A DNA stretch of 17,736 nt from Candidatus Bathyarchaeota archaeon (GTDB lineage: Archaea > Thermoproteota > Bathyarchaeia > Bathyarchaeales > Bathyarchaeaceae): contig CP070636.1 in NCBI GenBank assembly GCA_020356305.1, forward strand, positions 1,428,025 through 1,445,760. The letters are read 5' to 3'. A program made the position numbers and the translations under genes. Position 1 is the first letter of the stretch, and each line of letters begins with the position of its first letter. This document shows, one piece after another, positions 1-7,709 of the stretch. The notes under the pieces are model-generated. The model saw only the letters and a list, made by a program, of their open reading frames with translations, ran no database searches and was not told the origin of the DNA.

Positions 1-3
1 AGC

Positions 4-189
4 TTATTGCCTAAAAATACGAAAGCTTAAACTGGTTGAGGAGGCGTGTGCTGAAAAGAGAAAAGGATCTTTCTGGTTTTTAGCTCGTAAATCAGCTTCC
101 TCCCCAACCATAAACGCCTCATCTTCAAAGACATACGTGTTTCTGCACCCGCGCGCGATCTTAAACTCAAGTTTGAAGAAGCATTTCAC
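4..189 (-). CDS. Doubtful small hypothetical protein, 61 aa
   Basis: A GTG-initiated ORF of 61 codons ending in TAA near the left edge. GGATCA lies about 9 nt before the GTG and could act as a weak Shine-Dalgarno site; an A/T-rich stretch near 228-240 could be a TATA element. The composition (FKLEFKIARG, FEDEAFMVGEEADLRAK) is protein-like, but no domain, motif or known family is recognisable. It would lie downstream of bax1 on the same strand, 173 nt after that stop. It may be a chance ORF; only conservation in relatives would settle it. Confidence 0.25.
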   Translation of the reverse strand: MKCFFKLEFKIARGCRNTYVFEDEAFMVGEEADLRAKNQKDPFLFSAHASSTSLSFRIFRQ

Positions 190-362
190 ATGAATGATCC
201 TGAGCCATTGCTGAAATTTTTGTGCCTCTAATTTTGAATATCCCCTTTCCCCTACCCTTCTTTCAACAATCCGCCAACCGTATGATCCGAATATTCACTT
301 CGTAAAGGAAAAGGCGCAGTCCAGATTTGAGGTCGATTATTGCGTTGCGTGCCTGCGCGCAT
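190..362. other. Intergenic stretch downstream of bax1, no gene seen
   Basis: Together with the doubtful ORF to its left this makes a 362-nt stretch with no confident gene. I see no tRNA-like fold, no long repeat and no clear terminator. A short G/C-rich TGCG...CGCA inverted match around 342-361 lies just past the bax1 stop and could be a weak 3' end structure, but it has no T-tract. Confidence 0.4.
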
Positions 363-1931
363 TTAGACTTCCCTTTTTCTATGGATTTTCGTGGAGTGTG
401 GATCGATGCCGTACCATTCTATCTTGTAGCCTAAGGCAGTTAAGATGTTGGTGGGTCTCCTTCCACCTGCATCTTCAACTATTCTTGAGGCTTCCGGGAG
501 GCTGAGGCTTCCTCGGTTGAGTTGATTTTCAAGCCTACCTTGGATTTCTTTGAGCTTTGTTTCTTTTATGAGCATGTCTCCTAGGCGCATGTATCCTTGA
601 AACACTTTTTCTTTGAGAACTTCTTTAACAGCATCCTCGAGGACCCCTAGCTTCTCGGCGAGCTCGCTGGCTTCTATGACCGCTGCTTGAAGTTGAAGAG
701 GTTCAGCTAGCAACCTTTTAGTCTGTTTCTTCACCAAGCGTTCTTCTACAGCTTTGAGGTGGTCCAGGATCGGTCTCAGAGGGATTCTTCGCTGGTAGTA
801 GAGGAGGTTGAGTTTCTCCCCCATCTTGTCCAATTTCTGGCAGGCTAGGTCCTTGTTTGCCGCCACGATCATATCCACGTCGTCCAACAGCTTGAGCTTC
901 TCGACCTTTTCTTCGAGATATCGAGGAGTCCAGAACCCGGCTATTTCCAAGTAAACCATCAATCCGCCCTTGCTGAATCCGAAGTCTGGAATCATAACTC
1001 GTTTGGCTACCAGGAGCGGCTCTGGCTCCCTAATCAGCGTCCAGCCTGTGGCTAATGCTTTGAAGCGTCTCGCGAAATCTTGCTCGACCTGGCTATCGTA
1101 AACTTCCGTTTGCTGTGGCATTCCAAGGGTTCCCATGATTTCACCGTGTTTTGCGGAGTCCAGCTCCAAGGTTAGAAGGCGGTTATCCCCCTTGTAACGC
1201 AGAATCTTGGCCTTTACATGCCACTCCATGTTTCGGATGATTGTGGGCAAAAGCTTAGCCAAGCTTGTTCCGTACCTACGGTTTAGCTTGAATAGTGAAG
1301 CTGGGCCGTCAACCTTCACCTCGTATCCTCCATTGCTTCTCCATATGGAGTAGATCAGGCCCAGCCATTTGATCTGCCTGAAGACGCGCTGCCAGTTCCC
1401 AATCGTGATGAAACTGAGTTCTGTGGAGTAGAAAAGAAGAGTTTGGGTTAGACTTAGGTTGTACTGTCTCACTAAAGCTTTGGGATGCACAGGTTCAAAA
1501 TTCTTCACGATGAGTTCGTCCTCTAGATCTCCATAAAAGATTTCCTCCAGCTCCTCAACCGTGACCTTCAGTTCTCTAGCTGCTTGATTAAGGACAACTC
1601 GCCTCGCATCAGATGTTGTAGGAAAACCTGTTATGTGGCTTGCCTTGAAAATCCGTCTTCTAGCCTCTACCGGGTCGAATGTTGCTTTGGGTTCCAGTTG
1701 ACATCTTCGATCTAGGAGGCTTGAGAGGCCCCTGACGTAGCGGTAGTCATAGCCCAGGTCCTCCATCCCATTGACCGTTTCGTTTAGTTCACCTTTCCTC
1801 TTTCCCACATAGTCTGCGTAGGTTTGGATAAGCAACCCTGCAATCTCGAGGTTTCCTCGGTTCAGTTCAGCGTAGACTGGTCTTATTGCGTCTCGCCGCC
1901 GTCTAGTGATCAACAGACTGCTAGGCAGCAA
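363..1931 (-). CDS. bax1: Bax1-type nuclease, partner of XPB (DUF790 family)
   Basis: A 522-aa protein of the DUF790/Bax1 family, the structure-specific nuclease that binds archaeal XPB and incises bubble or fork DNA in nucleotide-excision-type repair (family knowledge). The start MLPSSLLITRRRRDAIRP matches the usual N-terminus (MLPSxLL...IRP). The C-terminal half carries a PD-(D/E)XK-like nuclease core: Glu283 in SQVEQDF, Pro315-Asp316 in MIPDFGF, and Glu329 in VYLEIAGFWTPRYLEEK with lysines just after. A charged helical tail (about 390-500) follows. It lies 11 nt downstream of xpb on the same strand, so the two are almost certainly co-transcribed. Nothing looks truncated. Function as an XPB partner is inferred from family and synteny; both are strong here. 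Confidence 0.9.
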   Translation of the reverse strand: MLPSSLLITRRRRDAIRPVYAELNRGNLEIAGLLIQTYADYVGKRKGELNETVNGMEDLGYDYRYVRGLSSLLDRRCQLEPKATFDPVEARRRIFKASHITGFPTTSDARRVVLNQAARELKVTVEELEEIFYGDLEDELIVKNFEPVHPKALVRQYNLSLTQTLLFYSTELSFITIGNWQRVFRQIKWLGLIYSIWRSNGGYEVKVDGPASLFKLNRRYGTSLAKLLPTIIRNMEWHVKAKILRYKGDNRLLTLELDSAKHGEIMGTLGMPQQTEVYDSQVEQDFARRFKALATGWTLIREPEPLLVAKRVMIPDFGFSKGGLMVYLEIAGFWTPRYLEEKVEKLKLLDDVDMIVAANKDLACQKLDKMGEKLNLLYYQRRIPLRPILDHLKAVEERLVKKQTKRLLAEPLQLQAAVIEASELAEKLGVLEDAVKEVLKEKVFQGYMRLGDMLIKETKLKEIQGRLENQLNRGSLSLPEASRIVEDAGGRRPTNILTALGYKIEWYGIDPHSTKIHRKREV

Positions 1932-1942
1932 ACTGTCTTCTC

Positions 1943-3274
1943 CTATCTGTGTCTCCTCTGGCTTATTCTGGTCTCCACGGTTTCTCGAGCTACGAGCTCT
2001 ATAAGTTTGGCTTGTTTCCCATACTTCTTCCTTAGGATCCTTCCCAAACGTTGGATGTACTCTCTACTGCTTCCCGTTCCTCCAAGGATAAAGCCTACAG
2101 AGGCGTCTGGAACGTCGACGCCTTCGTCCAAGACCTGGCTGGTTACGATGGCTCTATACTCTCCAGCTTTGAATTTCTCCAGAATTTCTTTTCTCTCCTC
2201 TCTAGGTGTCTGATGCGTTATTGCGGGAATTAGAAAGATGCGGCTTATGCGATAAACCAGCTGGTTGAATCGGGTGAATATGAGGATCTTCTCTTTGCCG
2301 TAGACGTTTAAAAATTCTCCTAAGGCCTTGATTTTGGCCTCAGAGTTGAGGGCTGTCTTCAACGCTCTGTTTCTGGCCAACAGGGCTTCCCTAGCCTCTG
2401 GGTCGCTCCCGGTTCTCATGATAAACCTTTGGAAGTCATATGGGCTTCTCAACCTCACCCTTTTCCGCCTCAAGTAGTTGGTGAAGACGTCGTACTCCTT
2501 CTGATAGAGAGCCTGCTCATCCGGCGTTAGATCTACAAGGATCTTTTCGTGAGTGTAAGGAGAAAGGTGCTTCCCGGCCAGCGCGTCCACTCCAAGCTGA
2601 TAGACGAGACCGCCCACCAATCGGGGCAGATCGTAATGGCCGCCGTCCTCCCTCTCATAGGTGGCTGTGAGGCCCATCCTGTGGGGCGCAATGTACATTT
2701 CGGCTATCTGGCTGTAGCTTGGAGCCGGAAGGTGATGGACCTCATCGAAGATTATGAACATGAACTTGTCTCCCAACTGCTCAGCGCGGATATAGGCCGA
2801 GTCGTAGGTTGAGACGGTTAAAGGCTCAAGTGTGTCATCTCCTCCTCCGTAGGCTCCAACCTCCGTCCCGAATTCGTGGCTGAGAATTTTCCGCCACTGA
2901 TCCAAGAGATCTAAGGTGGGAACCACCACCAACGTTGTTACATTCAATTTTTCAATGGCCTTCAGGGCCACGAAGGTTTTTCCGGCAGCAGTAGGTAAAA
3001 CTATGACGCCTCTCCCACCAGCGTCAAACCAAGCATCCAGAGCAGCTTTCTGGTAAGTCCGTAGTCTCACCTGTGAGGAGAGAGTTGGTATGGGAAGGGG
3101 ATTAGTCGCTTCGTCACGGTACGGTATTCGACTCCTCTCTAGATACGCTAAAACCTCAGGGTAGTAGATGGCCATAGCTCTGAAAGCGTTTATTCGAGGG
3201 TCCCATTGACCGTATGGGGTTCCAACCTCTCCATGGATGAGGAGGCTTCCCCTGTCGTACTTCAGGAGGATCAT
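1943..3274 (-). CDS. xpb: XPB-type DNA helicase (SF2)
   Basis: A 443-aa SF2 helicase with the layout of archaeal XPB: N-terminal damage-recognition-like domain (1-65), RecA-like domain 1 with Walker A PTAAGKT (94-100), DEVHH (177-181) and TAT (203-205), the XPB-specific RED motif (208-210), a thumb-like insertion (about 245-290), and RecA-like domain 2 with FTR (333-335) and motif VI QRLGRILR (408-415). It would unwind DNA with ATP in repair, working with Bax1 encoded next. I chose the ATG at 3274: MILLKYDRG matches the start of archaeal XPBs, and a TATA-like element lies just upstream. An in-frame TTG at 3307 would add 11 residues but sits inside that element. The Walker A has Ala-Ala where Gly-Ser or Gly-Ala is usual; Gly, Lys and Thr are kept, so activity is expected. 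Confidence 0.93.
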   Translation of the reverse strand: MILLKYDRGSLLIHGEVGTPYGQWDPRINAFRAMAIYYPEVLAYLERSRIPYRDEATNPLPIPTLSSQVRLRTYQKAALDAWFDAGGRGVIVLPTAAGKTFVALKAIEKLNVTTLVVVPTLDLLDQWRKILSHEFGTEVGAYGGGDDTLEPLTVSTYDSAYIRAEQLGDKFMFIIFDEVHHLPAPSYSQIAEMYIAPHRMGLTATYEREDGGHYDLPRLVGGLVYQLGVDALAGKHLSPYTHEKILVDLTPDEQALYQKEYDVFTNYLRRKRVRLRSPYDFQRFIMRTGSDPEAREALLARNRALKTALNSEAKIKALGEFLNVYGKEKILIFTRFNQLVYRISRIFLIPAITHQTPREERKEILEKFKAGEYRAIVTSQVLDEGVDVPDASVGFILGGTGSSREYIQRLGRILRKKYGKQAKLIELVARETVETRISQRRHR

Positions 3275-3305
3275 CTCATCCAGCCCACAACAATTAAGCG
3301 TCTCC

Positions 3306-3317
3306 AAATTTATCTAA
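3306..3317 (-). promoter_or_regulatory. Putative TATA element of the xpb-bax1 operon
   Basis: On the minus strand the sequence reads TTAGATAAATTT. Its centre is about 37 nt before the ATG at 3274, which would place transcription start roughly 12-14 nt before that codon. This supports the ATG rather than the TTG at 3307, which overlaps the element. It was read by eye and has no experimental support. Confidence 0.4.
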
Positions 3318-3468
3318 TTATTCGTTCCGCGTAACATTCAAAATGAACCCGCACGAGGTTGCGAGGCTCAAAGAAATATCTATGAAGTAACTTCACAAAG
3401 CAACTATCCGAAATGCTGAAGTCCTTCATTTACTCCAACCCGCGTGCATGTTCAACAACACATGTAGC

Positions 3469-3474
3469 GGAGGT
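3469..3474 (+). promoter_or_regulatory. Shine-Dalgarno site deciding the TTG start of nfo
   Basis: GGAGGT, a core match to the 16S rRNA tail, ends 8 nt before the TTG at 3483. There is no ATG or GTG at the right distance, and the protein start MRVGFHVS matches the usual endonuclease IV N-terminus. The TTG is therefore well supported. Confidence 0.65.
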
Positions 3475-3482
3475 CGATTGAG

Positions 3483-4328
3483 TTGAGGGTCGGGTTTCAC
3501 GTCTCAATTATGGGTTCCATCGATAAGGCGGTGGACAGAGCAGTCGAGCTGGGCTGTAATACCTTCCAGATTTTCACGAGCAATCCACGACAATGGAATC
3601 CTAAGGAGCTCACCTCGGAGGACACTAAGGCCTTCATCGAGAAGGTAAATAGTAAAGATGTGAAACCAGTCTTCGCCCACATGCCCTACCTCCCAAATTT
3701 GGCATCGCCGAGGGATAATGTCTATGCCAAATCATGCGGGACCCTCGCGTCTGAGTTGAAGAGATGTGAGAGTTTAGAGATCCCGTATCTCGTAACCCAT
3801 CTAGGTAGCCATCTTGGAGTTGGGATGCAAATGGGCTCTAAGAGGATCATCAGAGCTATTAACAAGGTCTTCAAGATTGCAGGCGAAGGCGTTATGCTTC
3901 TCCTCGAGAACACAGCGGGAACCACAAATAGTATGGGTGGATCTTTTGAGGATATTCAGCATATAGTTGAACGACTCTCATATCCTGAACGCGTTGGAAT
4001 CTGCTTCGACACCTCCCACGCCTTCGCGGCGGGTTACGATCTTAGATCTCACAAGTCTGTGGATGAAACTGTTAGGAAGTTCGATGCAACAATTGGATTG
4101 GAAAAGCTTAGACTTGTGCATCTGAACGATTCGATCGGCGATTTGAATTCACGTATCGATCGTCATGAACACATTGGAATAGGCAAGATCGGGGAAGAAG
4201 GATTTCGTCACATACTAAGAAGCAGGTTGGGCAGCTTGCCTCTAATATTAGAGACACCTGTGGACGTTAGGCGAAGCGACTTTGAAAACCTTGGGAAAGT
4301 CAGAGAATTAGCTGACAAACTGGGCTGA
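3483..4328 (+). CDS. nfo: Endonuclease IV (apurinic/apyrimidinic endonuclease)
   Basis: A 281-aa TIM-barrel AP endonuclease of the Nfo/Apn1 family, which cuts the DNA backbone 5' of abasic sites and trims damaged 3' ends in base excision repair. All nine trinuclear-zinc ligands can be placed by comparison with E. coli Nfo: His66 (AHMPY), His106 (THLGSH), Glu142 (LENTAG), Asp176 and His179 (CFDTSHA), His213 (VHLNDS), Asp226 and His228 (DRHEH) and Glu257 (LILETP). Length is normal for the family. Translation starts at a TTG backed by a GGAGGT site. It is divergent from xpb-bax1, which makes a compact DNA-repair neighbourhood; whether the genes share regulation is not visible. It ends 181 nt before the next gene. 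Confidence 0.95.
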   Translation: MRVGFHVSIMGSIDKAVDRAVELGCNTFQIFTSNPRQWNPKELTSEDTKAFIEKVNSKDVKPVFAHMPYLPNLASPRDNVYAKSCGTLASELKRCESLEIPYLVTHLGSHLGVGMQMGSKRIIRAINKVFKIAGEGVMLLLENTAGTTNSMGGSFEDIQHIVERLSYPERVGICFDTSHAFAAGYDLRSHKSVDETVRKFDATIGLEKLRLVHLNDSIGDLNSRIDRHEHIGIGKIGEEGFRHILRSRLGSLPLILETPVDVRRSDFENLGKVRELADKLG

Positions 4329-4460
4329 GGATATGTATGCCTGAATCGCAAACATATTATAGAATCCGAAGATCGAAATGCAAATCTATGCACACAGATT
4401 ACAATCCTAGGACAGTAGCCCATGGGCCAAAGTTCCCAGCTTGCCATCCTTAACCTGTAA

Positions 4461-4500
4461 TTTAAAATGTCAAATGTGAAACATAACATACGAAAGGAGA
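4461..4500 (+). promoter_or_regulatory. Putative promoter and Shine-Dalgarno site of the HAD gene
   Basis: TTTAAAAT at 4461-4468 looks like an archaeal TATA box. Transcription would start about 4489-4492, leaving a roughly 20-nt leader that contains AAAGGAGA (4493-4500). The purine-rich site ends 9 nt before the ATG at 4510, which supports that start over the nearby out-of-frame ATGs at 4505 and 4514. Confidence 0.5.
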
Positions 4501-4509
4501 ATACATGCC

Positions 4510-5157
4510 ATGGATGCGGTTGTTGTTGATATTGATGACACAATAGTTGACACCGAGCGCAGAAGACATGCAGCATGGTGTCGAGTTCTGGATAGAGAGA
4601 TCCCTCTGCAAGAGGTAGAGTCTCAGGGTTCACTTGAGATTCTCAGAAAATACGGCTTTTCGGACCGCAAGATTTGGAGGAGGTTTTGGATGCTGACTCT
4701 CTGTGTAGAAGAAGGTGGAGCCGATCTACTGGACCTTGATAAACCGATTCCCTATGCTTCTAGAGTCCTTCAGAAATGGAACGAAAACTACAAGTTGACC
4801 TACCTCACCGGACGAACAAAAAACATGAGGCAACTCACATTAGACGAATTAAGAAGGTTCGGCTTTCCAACAAGGGGAACAGAACTGGAAATGTTCACCG
4901 TCAAAGACTGGATGAACTACTTTTCTTCAAGATCTTCGGTATTGAAGACCAGATCGAGAATCTTCTCTCGGATATTGAAGCGACACAAAGTTGTTCGAGT
5001 AGTCGACGACTATCCTAGTTTCTTCACTGCCTACAGAAAACATCCCGTTCCCGACAAAATAGGACTGCTAAGAAAGAAACGCTTTTCACGCCAAGACTAT
5101 TTAACCAACGGCGCCACCAGAGTCGTCAAAAACTGGAAAGAACTGTTGGACGAATGA
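4510..5157 (+). CDS. HAD-superfamily hydrolase
   Basis: A 215-aa HAD-like phosphohydrolase. The four HAD motifs are visible: motif I VVDIDDT with nucleophile Asp7 and acid/base Asp9, motif II Thr100 in YLTGRT, a candidate motif III lysine at Lys146, and motif IV acidic pair Asp166-Asp167 in VVDDYPSF. These predict Mg2+-dependent phosphoryl transfer through a phospho-aspartate. Between motifs I and II lies an alpha-helical cap of about 75 residues, Trp- and Arg-rich. The basic stretch RFSRILKRHK precedes motif IV. The substrate cannot be told from sequence. There is no signal peptide, so it is likely cytosolic. It stands alone with its own promoter-like region; the neighbouring repair gene may be coincidental. 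Confidence 0.8.
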   Translation: MDAVVVDIDDTIVDTERRRHAAWCRVLDREIPLQEVESQGSLEILRKYGFSDRKIWRRFWMLTLCVEEGGADLLDLDKPIPYASRVLQKWNENYKLTYLTGRTKNMRQLTLDELRRFGFPTRGTELEMFTVKDWMNYFSSRSSVLKTRSRIFSRILKRHKVVRVVDDYPSFFTAYRKHPVPDKIGLLRKKRFSRQDYLTNGATRVVKNWKELLDE

Positions 5158-5264
5158 ATGCTCTCGCTTACAGAGGATCTTTCGCTTATACCTTCGCAAC
5201 GATGTCACAGCACCCAAAAATCAGCTCAATCTTAAGTACTCAGGTATTCCAGCAATTTTTTCTT

Positions 5265-5600
5265 TTATGGTTTCCCTTTCTTTATAACTGCCTTTACAAA
5301 AACACTGGCCTGCCTTTCTTCTTTTCTCAAAGGCATTTCCAATTCTCCGTTCTCAACGATATGATGAAATAGCTCGTGGAGAACATTCCGTTTATTCAGT
5401 CCCCTCTTAGTGAACAAGGCTATGCATTCAAAGTATTCAGCCTCGTATCCGTTAGCCACTCTCCTTCCGTCCAGCACTATCTTCATCCTTGGTACGCAAT
5501 AGTAACTAGTCAAGACGTTGACTCCTCTCTGCGCTCCCTCCAGCTCGTAGGTTATGTAAAATTCTTTACAGACCTTCTTGGAAGGAATACGAATTCTCAT
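5265..5600 (-). CDS. Small HExxH protein, possible minigluzincin-type metallopeptidase
   Basis: A 111-aa protein with the zinc-metallopeptidase motif HELFHH (His75, Glu76, His79). A downstream acidic segment EERQASVF (94-101) resembles the ExxAxxF glutamate helix that gives the third zinc ligand in gluzincins such as the ImmA/IrrE family. No signal peptide or membrane segment is evident, and the N-terminal half (1-70) is probably beta-rich. This size fits the minigluzincin fold, sometimes found as catalytically silent variants. I chose the ATG at 5600, with GAGGGT about 5 nt upstream; a TTG at 5612 would add four residues. It is oriented like the hydrolase gene to its right but separated by 273 nt of repeat-rich DNA, so it is probably a separate unit. 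The overlapping plus-strand ORFs have no recognisable content. Confidence 0.6.
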   Translation of the reverse strand: MRIRIPSKKVCKEFYITYELEGAQRGVNVLTSYYCVPRMKIVLDGRRVANGYEAEYFECIALFTKRGLNKRNVLHELFHHIVENGELEMPLRKEERQASVFVKAVIKKGKP

Positions 5601-5632
5601 TGAAACCCTCAAGGAATGGCGATTCTAAGAAG

Positions 5633-5662
5633 AACAGTAGCTTCGCCACTGAGGCTACTGTT
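5633..5662. repeat. Inverted repeat with 9-bp perfect arms
   Basis: AACAGTAGC at 5633-5641 and GCTACTGTT at 5654-5662 are perfect reverse complements around a 12-nt spacer. The repeat lies 33-62 nt upstream of the minus-strand HExxH gene start. It could be an operator or leader hairpin for that gene, or a 3' structure of a transcript coming from the right. Confidence 0.55.
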
Positions 5663-5685
5663 TCTCCATGAATGTTGTATCTACC

Positions 5686-5709
5686 TAGGAACGAACTTCG
5701 TAGCTCCTA
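5686..5709. repeat. Imperfect inverted repeat, 8 paired bases with a bulge
   Basis: TAGGAACG (5686-5693) can pair with CGT (5699-5701) and TCCTA (5705-5709), leaving a 5-nt loop and a 3-nt bulge. It lies 24 nt from the preceding inverted repeat. On its own this is weak; it is noted because several such elements cluster in this gap. Confidence 0.35.
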
Positions 5710-5840
5710 AAAGGCAAGCTTCGTGCGCAAAAATAATTGGCGGTCTAGAATATGTAGAAGACGGATATGTCGTGATTTGTACAGATAGAAAGTGAAAGCT
5801 GCTGCACACTCTGACGTCGTAGAGTTAGAAAACGTGACAT

Positions 5841-5874
5841 AAAAGGGTGCAACGTTGGCGATATCGCCAACGTT
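5841..5874 (-). terminator. Palindrome plus U-tract at the 3' end of the hydrolase gene
   Basis: Positions 5851-5874 form a perfect 24-bp palindrome (AACGTTGGCGAT and its reverse complement). Its outer base is part of the TGA stop of the hydrolase gene. As minus-strand RNA it folds into a 10-bp stem with an AUAU loop, followed by GCACCC and four U residues (5841-5844). That resembles an intrinsic terminator. Because it is fully symmetrical in DNA it could instead be a binding site for a dimeric protein. Confidence 0.5.
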
Positions 5875-7676
5875 CATGCACGTGAGCACCTAGGAATAAT
5901 CGGTAAGGTGATGTGGGATGGATGCTTTGCGTTGTGGTAGGTTGTTTGAGTGGCCTTAATTATTTCAGCGTCCATGCCAAACTCGTGGCCTGTATTCGGG
6001 TTTCGGTCAAACCTGTTGAAGTTGCTGCTGGAGATCTCCACCCCAATCTTATGGCCTTTCTTAACCACGAAACTGGTCGCCCATAAATCTATACGGTATT
6101 CATAGACTTTGCCCGGCTCGATTAGTGATGGATTATGATCAGAGTTTCGATACCTCGCCCGCACTATGCCCTCTTGTATCATGTGCGCATACCCATCAGG
6201 AAAGACATCAACCAAAGTCGCAGTGAAATCCGTATCTCTCGCAGAAGATGACGCGTACAACGTCACCGTGATGGGCCCTGTTATCTCAATGTCCTCCTCC
6301 AACTCCGGTGTGGTGTAAACGAGCACATCCGCTCTCTTCTCGGCTTCTGTTCTATCCTGTAGGGATCTCGCGAGTTCCCAAACATCCGTTTCCAACGACA
6401 TAGTAACTGGATCGTTCGGATCGTACACATAACTGTCGCTGGGCTCATCGCCGGGCTTGTTCGTATCCAACCAGCCGTCTCCGTTCAAGGTGTTTGCGGA
6501 GCCGTTGCTGTGAAAATAGTATTTGGTGTATTTTGTTCTAGCCAGAGGCCACTCGTCTTCATATCTCCAATCGTTGTCGCCCAGAACAAATATTTTGACC
6601 CTCGGCGTCTCGGAAAAACCGTTATCGATTCCTTTCAACCAGTAGTCGAAAAATTGCTGGTGCAAATCCCATATCCAATTGCAACCTTTTTCAGAGAGAT
6701 CCATCTTGCCGATCCGTCGAGTAGACTCGGTGGTCCACTCGTGATCTATTGGTCCAATCACCAGCCACTGGTTCTTTCTAGCTGTGGCATTCGCGCTATT
6801 CTTCTTTACTCCTAACCAGTCATCTATAGTGAACTTCACAAAATTGTCGTACCAGCCGCCCCAATGCAAGACGGGCATCTTGATTTGACTATACTTTTCA
6901 TTTATGTTGATGCGATCCCAGTAAGAATCTCGGAACGGGTGTTTAATCACATCCTTGTAGTAGTCGCAGGTGACTCCAGCCTCATCGTCCATGGTTATCA
7001 ACGGTAGATGCCAATAGTTCAGTCTGAAGTGGTTATTCGATGTCTTGGAGTTCATTTCATATGCCCAGCCCGCATAGGCTTGCATGCGAAAGGCACCATT
7101 GGTGTAGATCCATTCATACATGTCCGTGGCTATTGTGCCAGGAGCTATGCATTTGAGATTGGGATGATTTAATGAAGCAACTGCCCACTGGGTATATCCA
7201 AAATAAGATACTCCAAACATTCCAATTTTCCCGTCACACCAAGGCTGTTTGGCAATCCAGTCCAACGTGTCATATCCGTCGGCAGTTTCATTTACAAGGG
7301 GGTCCCACTCGCCTTCAGAGTTCCATTTTCCTCTAGCATCCTGAACAACACATATGTACCCTTTTTTTGCCCAATGCTTTCCAATAGCCGGCATGAAGCA
7401 GTAATACTCGTCTTTGCCATATGGCAACCGTGTCAATATAACTGGAAACTTGCCCTCAGCCTTGGGTTTGTGGATATTGGCGCAAAGCTTAACTCCGTCA
7501 CGCATAGGGATCAGAACGTCCTTCTCAACCTCAACAGTCTCATAAACATCAGGCGTCTTGGTTGGTATAGACAACAACGGCAAGTAAAGGAACTTTAGGA
7601 GCGTTTCGTGAATCCTCTTTATCGCCCACCGAAAATCTGATAGTGCAAACTTTCCACTGTGCTTCTGCCAACTCAT
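5874..7676 (-). CDS. CocE/NonD-family alpha/beta hydrolase (S15 acyl-peptidase type)
   Basis: A 600-aa hydrolase of the CocE/NonD (X-Pro dipeptidyl-peptidase S15) family, which cleaves esters or acyl/peptidyl bonds with a serine triad. The nucleophile is Ser157 in GVSYFG. The acid is probably Asp277 in HWGGWYDNF and the base His312 in GPIDHEW, the spacing seen in cocaine esterase-type enzymes. The N-terminal domain (about 48-320) has the strand IPMRDGVKL typical of the family. The C-terminal half (about 400-600) fits the jelly-roll PepX_C domain, including TGPITVTLYASSSARDTDF. Residues 1-45 are an extension with a hydrophobic patch (LLKFLYLPLL) but no clear signal peptide. The start is ATG, with AGGAGA about 10 nt upstream. 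It lies 33 nt after the 86-aa gene and is likely in its operon. The substrate is unknown. Confidence 0.9.
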   Translation of the reverse strand: MSWQKHSGKFALSDFRWAIKRIHETLLKFLYLPLLSIPTKTPDVYETVEVEKDVLIPMRDGVKLCANIHKPKAEGKFPVILTRLPYGKDEYYCFMPAIGKHWAKKGYICVVQDARGKWNSEGEWDPLVNETADGYDTLDWIAKQPWCDGKIGMFGVSYFGYTQWAVASLNHPNLKCIAPGTIATDMYEWIYTNGAFRMQAYAGWAYEMNSKTSNNHFRLNYWHLPLITMDDEAGVTCDYYKDVIKHPFRDSYWDRININEKYSQIKMPVLHWGGWYDNFVKFTIDDWLGVKKNSANATARKNQWLVIGPIDHEWTTESTRRIGKMDLSEKGCNWIWDLHQQFFDYWLKGIDNGFSETPRVKIFVLGDNDWRYEDEWPLARTKYTKYYFHSNGSANTLNGDGWLDTNKPGDEPSDSYVYDPNDPVTMSLETDVWELARSLQDRTEAEKRADVLVYTTPELEEDIEITGPITVTLYASSSARDTDFTATLVDVFPDGYAHMIQEGIVRARYRNSDHNPSLIEPGKVYEYRIDLWATSFVVKKGHKIGVEISSSNFNRFDRNPNTGHEFGMDAEIIKATQTTYHNAKHPSHITLPIIPRCSRA

Positions 7677-7709
7677 CTCATCGTCTCCTGTTCGTTCATC
7701 CGTCCTCTC

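Noticed and set aside
1824..2812. Plus-strand ORFs opposite xpb and bax1 (1824-2213, 2051-2233, 2549-2812)
   Set aside because: Antisense shadows of two strongly recognised genes; no protein-like motifs.
3343..3390. 15-codon plus-strand ORF between xpb and nfo
   Set aside because: Too short to support, with no ribosome binding site or known leader-peptide feature.
4208..4633. Minus-strand ORF of 141 codons overlapping nfo and the HAD gene
   Set aside because: It overlaps both recognised genes, with Cys/His-rich low-plausibility composition and no motif.
5154..5372. Plus-strand 72-codon ORF just after the HAD gene
   Set aside because: Phe/Gln/Ser-rich with no motif, and it overlaps the better supported HExxH gene on the other strand.
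5707..5889. Minus-strand 60-codon ORF running out of the hydrolase 3' end
   Set aside because: It overlaps the hydrolase end and the palindrome; no recognisable content.
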